Origin: Bradyrhizobium sp. BR 10289
GTDB taxonomy: Bacteria > Pseudomonadota > Alphaproteobacteria > Rhizobiales > Xanthobacteraceae
Direction of reading: 5' to 3'
Assembly (NCBI RefSeq): GCF_019455385.1
Contig: NZ_JACOFR010000002.1
Location: 358,722-422,721 of the forward strand
Length of the DNA stretch: 64,000 nt
The notes beneath the pieces were generated by a model, which searched no databases, was not told the origin of the DNA, and saw only the letters and a program-made list of their open reading frames with translations. This document shows positions 48,181-56,974 of the stretch, piece by piece (the stretch's first letter is position 1; every line of letters begins with the position of its first letter). Made by a program: the position numbers and the translations under genes.

Positions 48181-49376
48181 CACCGATCGACCTCTCCGAA
48201 CACGATGTCGAGCGAGCCGAGAATGGCCGATACGTCGGCGAGCAGATGGCCGCGGCAGATGTGGTCCATGGCCTGAAGATGCGCAAAGCCCGGCGCGCGG
48301 ATCTTGCATTTGTAGGGCTTGTTGGTGCCGTCGGAGACCAGATAGACGCCGAACTCGCCCTTGGGCGCCTCGACCGCGGCGTAGACCTCGCCTTCCGGAA
48401 CGTGGACGCCTTCGGTGTAGAGCTTGAAGTGGTGGATCAGCGCTTCCATCGAGCGCTTCATCTCGCCGCGGCGGGGCGGTGCGACCTTGTTGTCGGCGAC
48501 GACGACCGGGCCCTTGCCGTCAGGCGCGTTCAGCTTCTGGATGCACTGCTTCATGATGCGCACGGCCTGGCGCATCTCTTCCATGCGGATCAGATAGCGA
48601 TCGTAGCAGTCGCCGTTCTTGCCGATCGGAATGTCGAAATCCATCTCGGCGTAGCACTCGTAGGGCTGCGACTTGCGCAGGTCCCAGGCCGCGCCCGAGC
48701 CGCGCACCATCACGCCCGAAAAGCCCCACTCCCAGGCTTCCTTGAGCGGCACCACGCCGATGTCGACGTTGCGCTGCTTGAAGATGCGGTTGGCGGTGAG
48801 CAGGCGGTCGAGATCGTCCACCACCTTCAGGAACGGATCGCACCAGGCCTCGATGTCGTCGACCAGCTTCTGCGGCAGGTCCTGATGGACGCCGCCGACG
48901 CGGAAGAAGGCCGCGTGCATACGGCTGCCCGAGGCGCGCTCGTAGAACACCATCAGCTTCTCGCGCTCCTCGAAGCCCCACAGCGGCGGGGTCAGCGCGC
49001 CGACGTCCATCGCCTGCGTGGTGACGTTGAGAAGATGCGAGAGGATGCGGCCGATCTCGCAATAGAGCACGCGGATCAGCTGGCCACGGCGCGGCACCTC
49101 GATGCCGAGCAGCTTCTCGGCCGCGAGACAGAAGGCATGCTCCTGGTTCATCGGCGCGACGTAGTCGAGACGGTCGAAGTAAGGGATCGCCTGGAGATAG
49201 GTCTTCTGCTCGATCAGTTTTTCGGTGCCGCGGTGAAGCAGGCCAATATGGGGATCGACGCGGGCGACCACCTCACCATCCAGTTCAAGCACAAGACGCA
49301 GAACACCGTGCGCCGCCGGATGCTGCGGCCCAAAGTTGATCGTAAAGTTGCGAAGCTGTTCGGGTTGCTCGTTCAT
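48180..49376 (-). CDS. nuoD: NADH-quinone oxidoreductase subunit D
   Basis: 398 residues from ATG 49376. It forms the quinone-binding cavity with NuoB and descends from the large subunit of NiFe hydrogenases. [22 protein letters not shown] with the quinone-site His, [27 protein letters not shown]-like [18 protein letters not shown], and the C-terminal DIVFGEVDR are all present. TTG at 49382 gives a slightly longer alternative. Confidence 0.97.
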   Translation of the reverse strand: MNEQPEQLRNFTINFGPQHPAAHGVLRLVLELDGEVVARVDPHIGLLHRGTEKLIEQKTYLQAIPYFDRLDYVAPMNQEHAFCLAAEKLLGIEVPRRGQLIRVLYCEIGRILSHLLNVTTQAMDVGALTPPLWGFEEREKLMVFYERASGSRMHAAFFRVGGVHQDLPQKLVDDIEAWCDPFLKVVDDLDRLLTANRIFKQRNVDIGVVPLKEAWEWGFSGVMVRGSGAAWDLRKSQPYECYAEMDFDIPIGKNGDCYDRYLIRMEEMRQAVRIMKQCIQKLNAPDGKGPVVVADNKVAPPRRGEMKRSMEALIHHFKLYTEGVHVPEGEVYAAVEAPKGEFGVYLVSDGTNKPYKCKIRAPGFAHLQAMDHICRGHLLADVSAILGSLDIVFGEVDR

Positions 49377-49378
49377 GA

Positions 49379-49993
49379 TCAAGCCTTCGGCCCTGCTTTT
49401 TCATCGCCCGGCAGAACCGGATAGTCGGCTCCCTCCCACGGCGACAAAAAGTCGAACTTGCGGAATTCCTGGTTGAGCCGGACCGGCTCGTAGACCACCC
49501 GCTTCTCCTGGTCGTCGTAGCGAACCTCGACGAAGCCGGTGAGCGGAAAGTCCTTGCGCAGCGGATGGCCCTCGAAACCGTAATCGGTGAGGATACGGCG
49601 CATGTCGGGATGGCCGACGAAGAACACGCCGTAGAGGTCGTAGGCCTCGCGCTCGAACCAGTCGGCGCCGGGGAACACCTCGATCAGCGATGGCACCTGC
49701 GTGGTCTCGTCGGCCCGGGCCTTGAGGCGGATGCGCGTGTTCAGGGTCGGCGACAGGAGGTGATAGATGACGTCGAAGCGCTTTTCGCGCGACGGATAGT
49801 CCGCGGCCGTGATGTCGGTGAAGTTGACGAAACGGCAGTTCGGATCGTCGCGGAGGTACTTGACCACCTCGACGATCTTGCTGACTTCGACGTCGACCGT
49901 GAGCTGGTTGAAAGCCACGGCATGACCGAGGGCGGCGCCCGGAAGCGCGCTAACGATCGTCTGCCCCAGGGCGTCGAGCTTGGCGTCGTCCAT
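49379..49993 (-). CDS. nuoC: NADH-quinone oxidoreductase subunit C
   Basis: 204 residues from ATG 49993. The family signature [44 protein letters not shown] is complete. It joins NuoD in the peripheral arm; the two are separate here, not fused as in E. coli. Confidence 0.97.
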   Translation of the reverse strand: MDDAKLDALGQTIVSALPGAALGHAVAFNQLTVDVEVSKIVEVVKYLRDDPNCRFVNFTDITAADYPSREKRFDVIYHLLSPTLNTRIRLKARADETTQVPSLIEVFPGADWFEREAYDLYGVFFVGHPDMRRILTDYGFEGHPLRKDFPLTGFVEVRYDDQEKRVVYEPVRLNQEFRKFDFLSPWEGADYPVLPGDEKAGPKA

Positions 49994-50004
49994 GACGTAA
50001 AACC

Positions 50005-50592
50005 TTAGCGTTCGATGGTGCCGGTGCGGCGGATCTTCTTCTGCAGCAGCAGCACGCCATAGAGCAGCGCTTCCGCCGTGGGCGGGCAGCCCGGCACGTA
50101 GATGTCGATCGGCACGATGCGGTCGCAGCCGCGCACGACCGAGTAGGAATAGTGATAATAGCCGCCGCCATTGGCGCACGAGCCCATCGAGATGACATAG
50201 CGCGGCTCGGGCATCTGGTCGTAGACCTTGCGCAGCGCCGGCGCCATCTTGTTGGTCAGGGTTCCCGCGACGATCATCACGTCCGACTGGCGCGGCGAGG
50301 CACGCGGGGCGAAGCCGAAGCGCTCGACGTCGTAGCGCGGCATCGACACCTGCATCATCTCGACGGCGCAGCAGGCCAGACCGAAGGTCATCCACATCAG
50401 GGAGCCGGTCCGCGCCCAGGTGATGAGGTCGTCGGTCGCGGCCGTGAAGAAGCCCTTGTCGGATAGCTCGGAGTTGACCTCGAGGAAGAACGGATCATTG
50501 GCCCCGACCGGCTTGCCGGTCGACGGATCCAGGATGCCTTTGGGGGCCGGCGCTACAACCGGACCCGCGGACGATACAGGGTTCAATCCCAT
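50005..50592 (-). CDS. nuoB: NADH-quinone oxidoreductase subunit B
   Basis: 195 residues from ATG 50592; an ATG at 50613 would add seven and overlap nuoA more. Ligands for cluster N2 are seen in [24 protein letters not shown] and [45 protein letters not shown]. It sits next to the quinone site. Confidence 0.97.
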   Translation of the reverse strand: MGLNPVSSAGPVVAPAPKGILDPSTGKPVGANDPFFLEVNSELSDKGFFTAATDDLITWARTGSLMWMTFGLACCAVEMMQVSMPRYDVERFGFAPRASPRQSDVMIVAGTLTNKMAPALRKVYDQMPEPRYVISMGSCANGGGYYHYSYSVVRGCDRIVPIDIYVPGCPPTAEALLYGVLLLQKKIRRTGTIER

Positions 50593-50948
50593 TCCAGTGC
50601 CCCTTTCTTCCATTCATAGGCGAACCCGACCGTCAGCACGGCGAGGAACACCACCATGGACCAGAAGCCGGTCGCGCCAAGCTTGCCGAACGCCACCGCC
50701 CAGGGAAACAGGAACGCCACCTCGAGGTCGAAGATGATGAAGAGGATGGCGACCAGATAGAAGCGGACGTCGAACTTCATGCGGGCGTCGTCGAAGGCGT
50801 TGAAACCGCACTCATACGCCGACAGCTTTTCCGGGTCCGGCTGCTGGAACGCCACGATGAAGGGCGCGATCAGCAGCACGAGGCCAATCAGCCCTGCTAC
50901 CCCTATAAAGACGACGAGTGGAAGATAGTTCTGTAGAATGCCGCTCAT
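50583..50948 (-). CDS. nuoA: NADH-quinone oxidoreductase subunit A
   Basis: 121 residues from ATG 50948, preceded by AAGGGCTC. Three helices with the conserved loop [52 protein letters not shown]. This is the first gene of the complex I operon and overlaps nuoB by ten bases. Confidence 0.97.
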   Translation of the reverse strand: MSGILQNYLPLVVFIGVAGLIGLVLLIAPFIVAFQQPDPEKLSAYECGFNAFDDARMKFDVRFYLVAILFIIFDLEVAFLFPWAVAFGKLGATGFWSMVVFLAVLTVGFAYEWKKGALEWD

Positions 50949-51004
50949 TGACGAGCCCTTTTTCCCGCAGCCTCGGGACAGCCACGGATTCGTCCGATTT
51001 GGAA

Positions 51005-51033
51005 TTATTCTGAGCCTTAGCGCAGTGCACCAA
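51005..51033 (-). promoter_or_regulatory. Candidate nuo promoter
   Basis: On the minus strand TTGGTG (51028-51033) and GAATAA (51005-51010) are separated by 17 bases, about 57 bases before the nuoA start. This is the best housekeeping-type match in the 248-base gap between the 51197 gene and nuoA. Inferred from sequence only. Confidence 0.4.
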
Positions 51034-51196
51034 TGGGCGCAAGACACGGTCTTTTTAGGCCCTTTGCTGCTCCCAGACCGGCAGAAATCCCGGAATCACC
51101 CCGCGGCTGGTATGGAGCAGATCGCCAAAGCCAGCAAGGGCGGTCACAGGTTTGCAGGGCAGCGATCCCGAGATTGCAGCGCACAGGGCCTGGCCG

Positions 51197-51427
51197 CTAT
51201 TTGCCAGCTCTCGCCCGCGAAAATCGCCCGATTTTGTCACTGCGGCGGCGCACCCAAACCCAGGCAATGACCAGCACCGGCGCCCCCACCGTCACCCAGG
51301 CGACATATTGACCGGCCGTCTCCCAGAGCAGCGCGGCCAGCAGACCCGTGAGGGTCGAAACCGCGAGCACGATGGGTGCAGCAAACACACGTATCCACAG
51401 CCGCGAACGATCAGGGGAGCCATGCAT
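51197..51427 (-). CDS. Small membrane protein in the iron-uptake operon
   Basis: 76 residues (MHGSPDRSRLWIRVFAAPIVLAVSTLTGLL) with two helices and a basic C-terminal tail (VRRRSDKIGRFSRARAGK). Its ATG overlaps the stop of the PepSY gene by one base (TGATG), so it is coupled to it. It resembles small DUF3325-like or DUF3649-like partners found beside siderophore receptors, but I cannot name the family. Confidence 0.6.
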   Translation of the reverse strand: MHGSPDRSRLWIRVFAAPIVLAVSTLTGLLAALLWETAGQYVAWVTVGAPVLVIAWVWVRRRSDKIGRFSRARAGK

Positions 51428-52563
51428 CACGACGGGACCGGGGCTCGTCTGGCGAATGCATTGGTCCGGCCCGGCGCGCGCTTGCGCCGCCGCGCCAGCC
51501 AGAGATAGAGGCCGCTGCCGATCACGACGATGGTGAGCAGATCGAGCGCCGCCCAGATCACCTTGAGCGGCATGCCGCCGTAATCGCCGAAATGCAGCGG
51601 CTGCGAGATCAGCAGCGCCTGGAGATAGAGCGGCAGCGCGCGGGCATCGGCCACCTGTCCGGTCTCGCCGTCGAGCAGCACCGGCTTGAGCAGCCGCGCG
51701 GTCAGCGCGGTATCGCCGCGCATGAAGGCGGCGAAATGGTGCGATGAGGTGAAGGGCGTGCCCGGAAACGCGATGAAGGCGACCTCCATCCCGGGCGCGG
51801 CCTGCCGGGCGCGCGCGACGACGTCGTCGAGCGAGGCCAGATGCACCGGCGGCGGCTTGCCGGCATAAGGTGCGACCATGCTGGCGAGCTCGGTCGCCTT
51901 CCACTGATTGAGCATCAGCTCGGCCCAGGTGTTGACGACGCCGGTCAGTCCCACCACCAGCGCCCAGGCCACCGTCACGACGCCGATCAGATTGTGCCAG
52001 TCGAGCCAGCGGACGCGGCGCGCGGCGCTGTCACGAATGGTGGCAAAGCGCAGGCGGCGGGTGAATGGCCAGTACAGCACGACGCCGGAGACGATGGCGA
52101 CGGCGAACAACAGCCCCATCCCGCCGAGGAACAATTTGCCCGGCTGCCCCGCGAACATGTCGGTGTGCAGCTTGAGCATGATCAGCATCGGCCCGACGCC
52201 GACAGGCCCGAGCAGTTTTGTCGAGACCGCATCGAAGGCACGTACCGTCGTATTGTCAGGTAGACCATCGACGGCGCTGTTGGTGAAGGCGGTCACGATC
52301 CCGGGCTCGTCCTTGTCCCATGAGATGTATTGCAGGACGTGGCCGGGATCGGCGGCGAGCGCGGCGTCGGCGACGGCTTGGCTCGTCGCGCGCGCCGCGC
52401 CCGCATGAGCTTCGGGCTGGGGGGCATAGCCCAGGAGCTCATCGATCTCGTGATGGAAGATCAGCGGCAGCCCGGTCAGGCAGAGCAGCAGCAGGAAGAC
52501 GGTCGAGATCAGACTGGTCCAGGTATGGACCAGCGACCAGAGCCTGACCGTGCGCGCCTTCAC
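51427..52563 (-). CDS. PepSY-associated transmembrane protein, siderophore iron release
   Basis: 378 residues from GTG 52563, with GGAGGG five bases before. Four membrane helices are seen: WSLVHTWTSLISTVFLLLLCLTGLPLIFHHEIDELLG, FLGGMGLLFAVAIVSGVVLYWPFTRRLRF, WLDWHNLIGVVTVAWALVVGLTGVVNTWAEL and VIWAALDLLTIVVIGSGLYLWLARRRKR, with conserved His (VHTW, DWHN). This family (PepSY_TM, FegB/FsrB-like) reduces or releases iron from siderophores at the inner membrane. It follows the receptor gene by 16 bases, an order that resembles fegAB of B. japonicum. Confidence 0.88.
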   Translation of the reverse strand: MKARTVRLWSLVHTWTSLISTVFLLLLCLTGLPLIFHHEIDELLGYAPQPEAHAGAARATSQAVADAALAADPGHVLQYISWDKDEPGIVTAFTNSAVDGLPDNTTVRAFDAVSTKLLGPVGVGPMLIMLKLHTDMFAGQPGKLFLGGMGLLFAVAIVSGVVLYWPFTRRLRFATIRDSAARRVRWLDWHNLIGVVTVAWALVVGLTGVVNTWAELMLNQWKATELASMVAPYAGKPPPVHLASLDDVVARARQAAPGMEVAFIAFPGTPFTSSHHFAAFMRGDTALTARLLKPVLLDGETGQVADARALPLYLQALLISQPLHFGDYGGMPLKVIWAALDLLTIVVIGSGLYLWLARRRKRAPGRTNAFARRAPVPS

Positions 52564-52579
52564 GCTGCCCTCCCCGCGC

Positions 52580-54835
52580 CTACCATTTGTAGGAGACGCT
52601 GGCGGTGATACGGCGCCGATCGCCGTAGAAACACGACGTGGCCGTGGAGCAGCTGGCGACATAAATCTTGTCGGTCAGGTTGATGACGTTGAGGGCCGTG
52701 CGCCAGTTCTGCCATTCGTAGTGAAGCGCGAGGTCGCCGAGCACAACCGCGGGAACTTCGAGCGTGTTGGCCGTGTCCGCCCAGGACGCGCCGATGTAAC
52801 GCACGCCGCCACCGAAGCCGAAGCCCTCCAGCGGCCCTTCCTTGAAGGTGTAGTCCGCCCAGCCCGAGACCAGCAATTCGGGCGTGTTGGTCGGCGTCTT
52901 TCCGACCAGGGTTGGATCGAGGTCCTTGCTGGTGAAGAGATGATAGGCCGTGAAGGCGCCGATCAGCTTCAGCTCTTTGGTCGCATTGGCGACCGCTTCG
53001 AGCTCGATGCCGCGGGAAGTCACCTCGCCGGTCTGGTTCTGGAGCAGCGCATTCGACGGATCGGTGGTGGCCACGTTCTGGCGCTTCAGGTCGAACAACG
53101 AGGCGGTGAAATAGCCGTCGAACCCCTTCGGCGCCACCTTTACGCCGATCTCGGCCTGCTTGCCGGTTTCCGGCAGGAACAACCGGTTCGTTGCACTATT
53201 GATGCCGATGATCGGATTGTAGCTGGTCGCGTAAGAGACGTAAGGCGCAATGCCGTTGTCGAAATTGTAAATCAGGCCGGCGCGACCGCTGAACTTGCTG
53301 TCGTTGCGTTGATCGACAGTCGCGCCGGTGTCCCGGGCGGCCTGTGTCGTCTCGACCCAGTCATTGCGGCCGCTCAGCACCAGCGTGAAACTGCCAAGCT
53401 TCATCTGGTCCTGGAGATAGGTACCGGCCTGCTTCTGCGTGATCTGCAAGTTGCGGAACGGCGCGCCGGTGATCGGAACGTTCGTACCGTAGGCCGGATT
53501 GAGCACGTTGATCGACGGCACGGTACTGAAGTTGAAGGCCTGATAATCGTCGATCTGATAGCCCTTCAGGTCCACCCCGAACAGCATGGTGTGTTTCACC
53601 GGGCCGGTGCCGAAGCGATATTCAAGCTGGTTGTCGAGATCGGCCTGGTTCGCCGTGTTCTTCGCATACCAATTGTAGCGGTTGAGCGTGGCCGTGTTGA
53701 TGTTGTCCCAGCCGTTGCCGACATAACCGCGATAGGTCACATCGACATGCGCGAACCGCGCGTTCTGCCGGAACGTCAGATCGTCGGTGAGATTGCGTTC
53801 GAACTGGTAGCCCAGCATCTCCTGCTCGCGCGTGAACTTGTCGACGTTGGGGTCGCCGACGAAGAAGCTGGTCGGTATCTTACCGAACGGCGCGTTGGTC
53901 ACCGTGCCCTGGTACGGCAGGAAGTTGATGCCGCGGGTGTCCTGCTTCGAGGCCGAGGCCAGCACCGTGAAGGTGGTGTCGGCATCCGGCTTCCAGGTGA
54001 AGGACGGCGCGATGAAGTAGTTGTTGTCGGGTGTGAAATTGACCTGCGTCGGGCCGTTCTGGACCTGGCCGACGACGCGGTAGAACAGCTTGCCATCTTG
54101 CGGTTGTGTCGCGACGGGACCACCGACATCGAAGCCGACATAGGCGTTGCCGAAATTGTTGACGCCGGTCTCGACATAGCGGATCGGCTCGGCCGGCGGC
54201 AGCTTGCTGATGACGTTGACGATGCCGCTCGGGCTCGATCCGCCATAGAGCACCGCCGACGGTCCGCGCAGCACCTCGACACGCTCCATGTTGGGCGGCT
54301 GCAGCTTCCAGCTCGCATAGGAGGTGTAGAACAGCTGCAAGCCGTCGAGAAACAGCCCGACATCGTCGGACTTGAAGCCGCGAACCAGCCACCAGTCATT
54401 GCGCGTATCGGCTCCAAACGTCCCTGCCCTCACGCCAGCGGTGTAGCGCAGCACCTCGTCGAGCTTGTTCGGCTTCTGGTCGCGGATCTGCTCGGCGCCG
54501 ATCACCGACACCGATTGCGGCGTCTCCATGATCGGCGTGTTGGTCTTGGTGCCGGACGAGCTGCGACCGGCGACATAACCGTTCACCGGTCCACGCGGCG
54601 TCTCGACGAAGCCGGCATTGCGCTGCGGCACCGGCTTGTTCCGGTTGACAGCCTGCACCACGCGCCGCGGCGCGGTACGCGTTGCGGCGGCAGGCGCACG
54701 GCGTCGCACTTCAGGCGCGGTGACGCTCACCGGCGGCAGGTTCTGCGCACCACTTTGCGCAGACGATTGCGCGAGCGATGCCTGCGGCATCAATACGCAA
54801 GTGGATGCAGTCGCCAACACGGCCGACCGCAGCAT
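52580..54835 (-). CDS. TonB-dependent siderophore receptor (FegA-like)
   Basis: About 751 residues from ATG 54835; upstream TTG starts are possible, since no good ribosome site precedes this ATG. Signal peptide LRSAVLATASTCVLMPQASLAQ, then an Ala/Arg/Pro-rich linker, then a plug domain (TPQSVSVIGAEQIRDQKPNKLDEVLRYTAGVRAGTFGADTRNDWWLVRGF, RVEVLRGPSAVLYGGSSPSGIVNVISKLP). The barrel ends DRRRITASVSYKW with a terminal Trp. This is the hydroxamate-siderophore receptor type (FhuA/FoxA/FegA). The ligand, such as ferrichrome, is inference from family and operon layout. Confidence 0.9.
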   Translation of the reverse strand: MLRSAVLATASTCVLMPQASLAQSSAQSGAQNLPPVSVTAPEVRRRAPAAATRTAPRRVVQAVNRNKPVPQRNAGFVETPRGPVNGYVAGRSSSGTKTNTPIMETPQSVSVIGAEQIRDQKPNKLDEVLRYTAGVRAGTFGADTRNDWWLVRGFKSDDVGLFLDGLQLFYTSYASWKLQPPNMERVEVLRGPSAVLYGGSSPSGIVNVISKLPPAEPIRYVETGVNNFGNAYVGFDVGGPVATQPQDGKLFYRVVGQVQNGPTQVNFTPDNNYFIAPSFTWKPDADTTFTVLASASKQDTRGINFLPYQGTVTNAPFGKIPTSFFVGDPNVDKFTREQEMLGYQFERNLTDDLTFRQNARFAHVDVTYRGYVGNGWDNINTATLNRYNWYAKNTANQADLDNQLEYRFGTGPVKHTMLFGVDLKGYQIDDYQAFNFSTVPSINVLNPAYGTNVPITGAPFRNLQITQKQAGTYLQDQMKLGSFTLVLSGRNDWVETTQAARDTGATVDQRNDSKFSGRAGLIYNFDNGIAPYVSYATSYNPIIGINSATNRLFLPETGKQAEIGVKVAPKGFDGYFTASLFDLKRQNVATTDPSNALLQNQTGEVTSRGIELEAVANATKELKLIGAFTAYHLFTSKDLDPTLVGKTPTNTPELLVSGWADYTFKEGPLEGFGFGGGVRYIGASWADTANTLEVPAVVLGDLALHYEWQNWRTALNVINLTDKIYVASCSTATSCFYGDRRRITASVSYKW

Positions 54836-54953
54836 ACGAAGACTGTTCAACGCGCACCCCAAAATGTCTGTTTGCCCGCGTCATGCCATTCCCCCAACGG
54901 CATGCGCTTGCGGTGACGCTTAGGTGAAGGTGCGCGGTTTCGCTAATTGAATG

Positions 54954-54988
54954 CTTCTTAGAAACTCTCTTAGAGAGGTTCTTAGAAG
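54954..54988. promoter_or_regulatory. 35-base palindrome with triple TTAGA repeat upstream of the siderophore receptor
   Basis: CTTCTTAGAA (54954-54963) and TTCTTAGAAG (54979-54988) flank CTCTCTTAGAGAGG. The whole is an imperfect dyad centred near 54971. TTAGA recurs at 54958, 54970 and 54982, exactly 12 bases apart. It lies about 120 bases before the receptor start. It resembles, but does not exactly match, the Irr-bound iron control element of Bradyrhizobium. Confidence 0.6.
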
Positions 54989-55028
54989 TCATCCAACATG
55001 TCCGGAGATTGCTGAAGGATAAGCAGAG

Positions 55029-55541
55029 TCAGCGAGCAGTCTTCTCGGCTTCGAGCATCTTCTCGGCGGTCGCCGTGAGGCGATCGATCTGGGCAAGGAG
55101 AGTCTCGAACTCGTCTTTGCTCAACTGCGCGAGCAATTGCCGATTGCGCTCTTGTGCGCCCTCGACGATGGCATCATGAGCCGTGAGCCCTGCCGGGGTG
55201 AGCGAGACCAGCACCTCGCGGCTGTCCTTCGGGTTCGCCGATTTCGCGATCAGCTTGCGCGAGACGAGCTCGGCGAGCGCGCGGCTGATCTGCCCTTTAT
55301 CCTGGCCGACGGCTTCAGCGAGCCGGGCCACGCTCATCGGCGGGCGGCGGCCGAGCGAAGCGACGAGGCCGAACTCGACCGAAGACAAACCGGCAACCCG
55401 CTTGTAGCGCAGAATGGCACCGCGCCTGAGCAGGTTGGCGAGCACCAGCAACCGCGACGACAGCATCACGGTGATCGGCGCCGGTTCGCTTGCGTCCACG
55501 TCGGGCGTCGCCCACCCGTCCCTGCCCGGTGTCTGGTTCAT
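55029..55541 (-). CDS. MarR-family transcriptional regulator
   Basis: 170 residues. A winged helix-turn-helix core is clear: LSSVEFGLVASLGRRPPMSVARLAEAVGQDKGQISRALAELVSRKLIAKSANPKDSREVLVSLTPAGLTAHD. The N-terminal MLSSRLLVLANLLRRGAILRYKR and C-terminal helices make the dimer interface. It is divergent from the Rieske oxygenase gene (182-base gap) and also lies upstream of the receptor gene on the same strand, so either could be its target. Confidence 0.9.
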   Translation of the reverse strand: MNQTPGRDGWATPDVDASEPAPITVMLSSRLLVLANLLRRGAILRYKRVAGLSSVEFGLVASLGRRPPMSVARLAEAVGQDKGQISRALAELVSRKLIAKSANPKDSREVLVSLTPAGLTAHDAIVEGAQERNRQLLAQLSKDEFETLLAQIDRLTATAEKMLEAEKTAR

Positions 55542-55723
55542 GCTTCACCTGTGCCAAGAAAGGTCGGGTGTGCCAAGGGCTGGCAGCGCAACCTCCCCAG
55601 CCTCATCGCAATGCGACTTAAAGGCATTTGGAAGATCGTTGACATTGTCATCGAATTATTTTTCACTGTGAGCAAGGCATCGAAAAGGCCCGGCCGGCAC
55701 GGCCCACGACGGGGAGGACCAGC

Positions 55724-56914
55724 ATGACCATCACCCAGCGGGATCGTGATCTCGGCACCGCCTATGCGATGAAGCCGGCGCACACCCGCACCGAGCTTAC
55801 CTCGGTCGTGCGCGGCACGCCGATGGGCGAATTGCTGCGCCGCTACTGGCATCCGGTCGGGCTCGCCGGCGACGCCACCGACACGCCGAAGAAGGTCCGC
55901 GCGTTGGGCGAGGACCTGATCCTGTTCCGCGACAGCAACGGCCGCGCCGGCCTGCTGCACGCACGCTGCTGCCACCGCGGCACCACGCTTTACTATGGCA
56001 AGGTCGAGGACGACGGCATCCGCTGCTGCTATCACGGCTGGAAGTTCGACACCGAGGGTCGCTGCCTCGAACAACCCTGCGAGCCCGACGGCGGGCAGTT
56101 CAAGGACAAGGTGCGCCAGCCCTGGTATCCGGTCGAAGAGCGCTACGGGCTGATCTTCGCCTATATGGGTCCGGCCGAGAAGCGCCCGGTGCTGCCGGCT
56201 TACGAATGCCTGGAAAACATGGATGACGGCGAGTTCGTCGAGGCTGACGATTCCTCGATCGGCGGCGGCGGCCCCGCGATCATCCCCTGCAACTGGCTGC
56301 AGCATTTCGAGAACGTGGTCGACCCCTATCACGTGCCGGTGCTGCACGGCTCGTTCTCGGGGCCGCAATTCACCACCATGATGGCCTCGATGCCGGAGGT
56401 GACGTTCGAGAAGACGCCGCGCGGCATTGCCGTGCGCTCGATCCGCAAGCAGGACGACGGCCGTGTGTTTTACCGCGTCACCGAAGCCGCCCTCCCGACG
56501 CTGCGCGTCGTGCCCAATCCGCGCGTGGCGCAATTTGCCCGTGTCGAGTCGATCGGCTGGACGCTGCCGATCGATGACACCTCGTTCCGCATCTACGTCG
56601 CCGGCCGCGTCAAGAATTCCGGCGACATCGGCCGCATGCGCTCGAAATTCAACGGAAAATTCTGGTGGGACATGACCGAGCAGGAGCACCAGCAATTCCC
56701 CGGCGATTACGAGGCGCAGGTCGGCCAGGGCGCAGTGACCGTTCACTCCGAGGAGCACTTTGGCCAGAGCGACCGCGGCATCCTGATGATCCGGCGCATG
56801 CTGACCGAGCAGCTCGAGGCGATGGACGCAGGTCGCGATCCGGTCGGCGTCTCCTTCGAGGCGGACGCTCCCATGGTCGAATTCGAAGCGGGGAACTCCA
56901 TTCGCGAAGCCTGA
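55724..56914 (+). CDS. Rieske non-haem iron oxygenase, alpha-subunit type
   Basis: 396 residues. The 2Fe-2S Rieske site is Cys82, His84, Cys101 and His104 in CCHRGTTLYYGKVEDDGIRCCYHGW. The mononuclear iron site is Asp200, His203 and His208 in NVVDPYHVPVLHG. The pattern matches VanA/phthalate-dioxygenase-like oxygenases that hydroxylate or demethylate aromatic acids with a separate reductase, which is not present nearby. An MFS transporter follows 60 bases later, probably for the substrate. Confidence 0.88.
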   Translation: MTITQRDRDLGTAYAMKPAHTRTELTSVVRGTPMGELLRRYWHPVGLAGDATDTPKKVRALGEDLILFRDSNGRAGLLHARCCHRGTTLYYGKVEDDGIRCCYHGWKFDTEGRCLEQPCEPDGGQFKDKVRQPWYPVEERYGLIFAYMGPAEKRPVLPAYECLENMDDGEFVEADDSSIGGGGPAIIPCNWLQHFENVVDPYHVPVLHGSFSGPQFTTMMASMPEVTFEKTPRGIAVRSIRKQDDGRVFYRVTEAALPTLRVVPNPRVAQFARVESIGWTLPIDDTSFRIYVAGRVKNSGDIGRMRSKFNGKFWWDMTEQEHQQFPGDYEAQVGQGAVTVHSEEHFGQSDRGILMIRRMLTEQLEAMDAGRDPVGVSFEADAPMVEFEAGNSIREA

Positions 56915-56919
56915 CGTAA

Positions 56920-56938
56920 CCAGCTCAATAAGAGCTGG
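56920..56938 (+). other. Intercistronic hairpin
   Basis: CCAGCTC (56920-56926) and GAGCTGG (56932-56938) pair around a five-base loop, just after the oxygenase stop and 36 bases before the transporter start. There is no T-run, so it may stabilise or attenuate the shared transcript. Confidence 0.5.
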
Positions 56939-56974
56939 ACCGACAACGATAACAAATACAAGCTGGGGGAAGCG

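Noticed and set aside
51055..51196. Short open frames upstream of nuoA
   Set aside because: No ribosome binding site or conserved feature; the region is better explained as the nuo promoter region and the 3' end of the iron-uptake operon.
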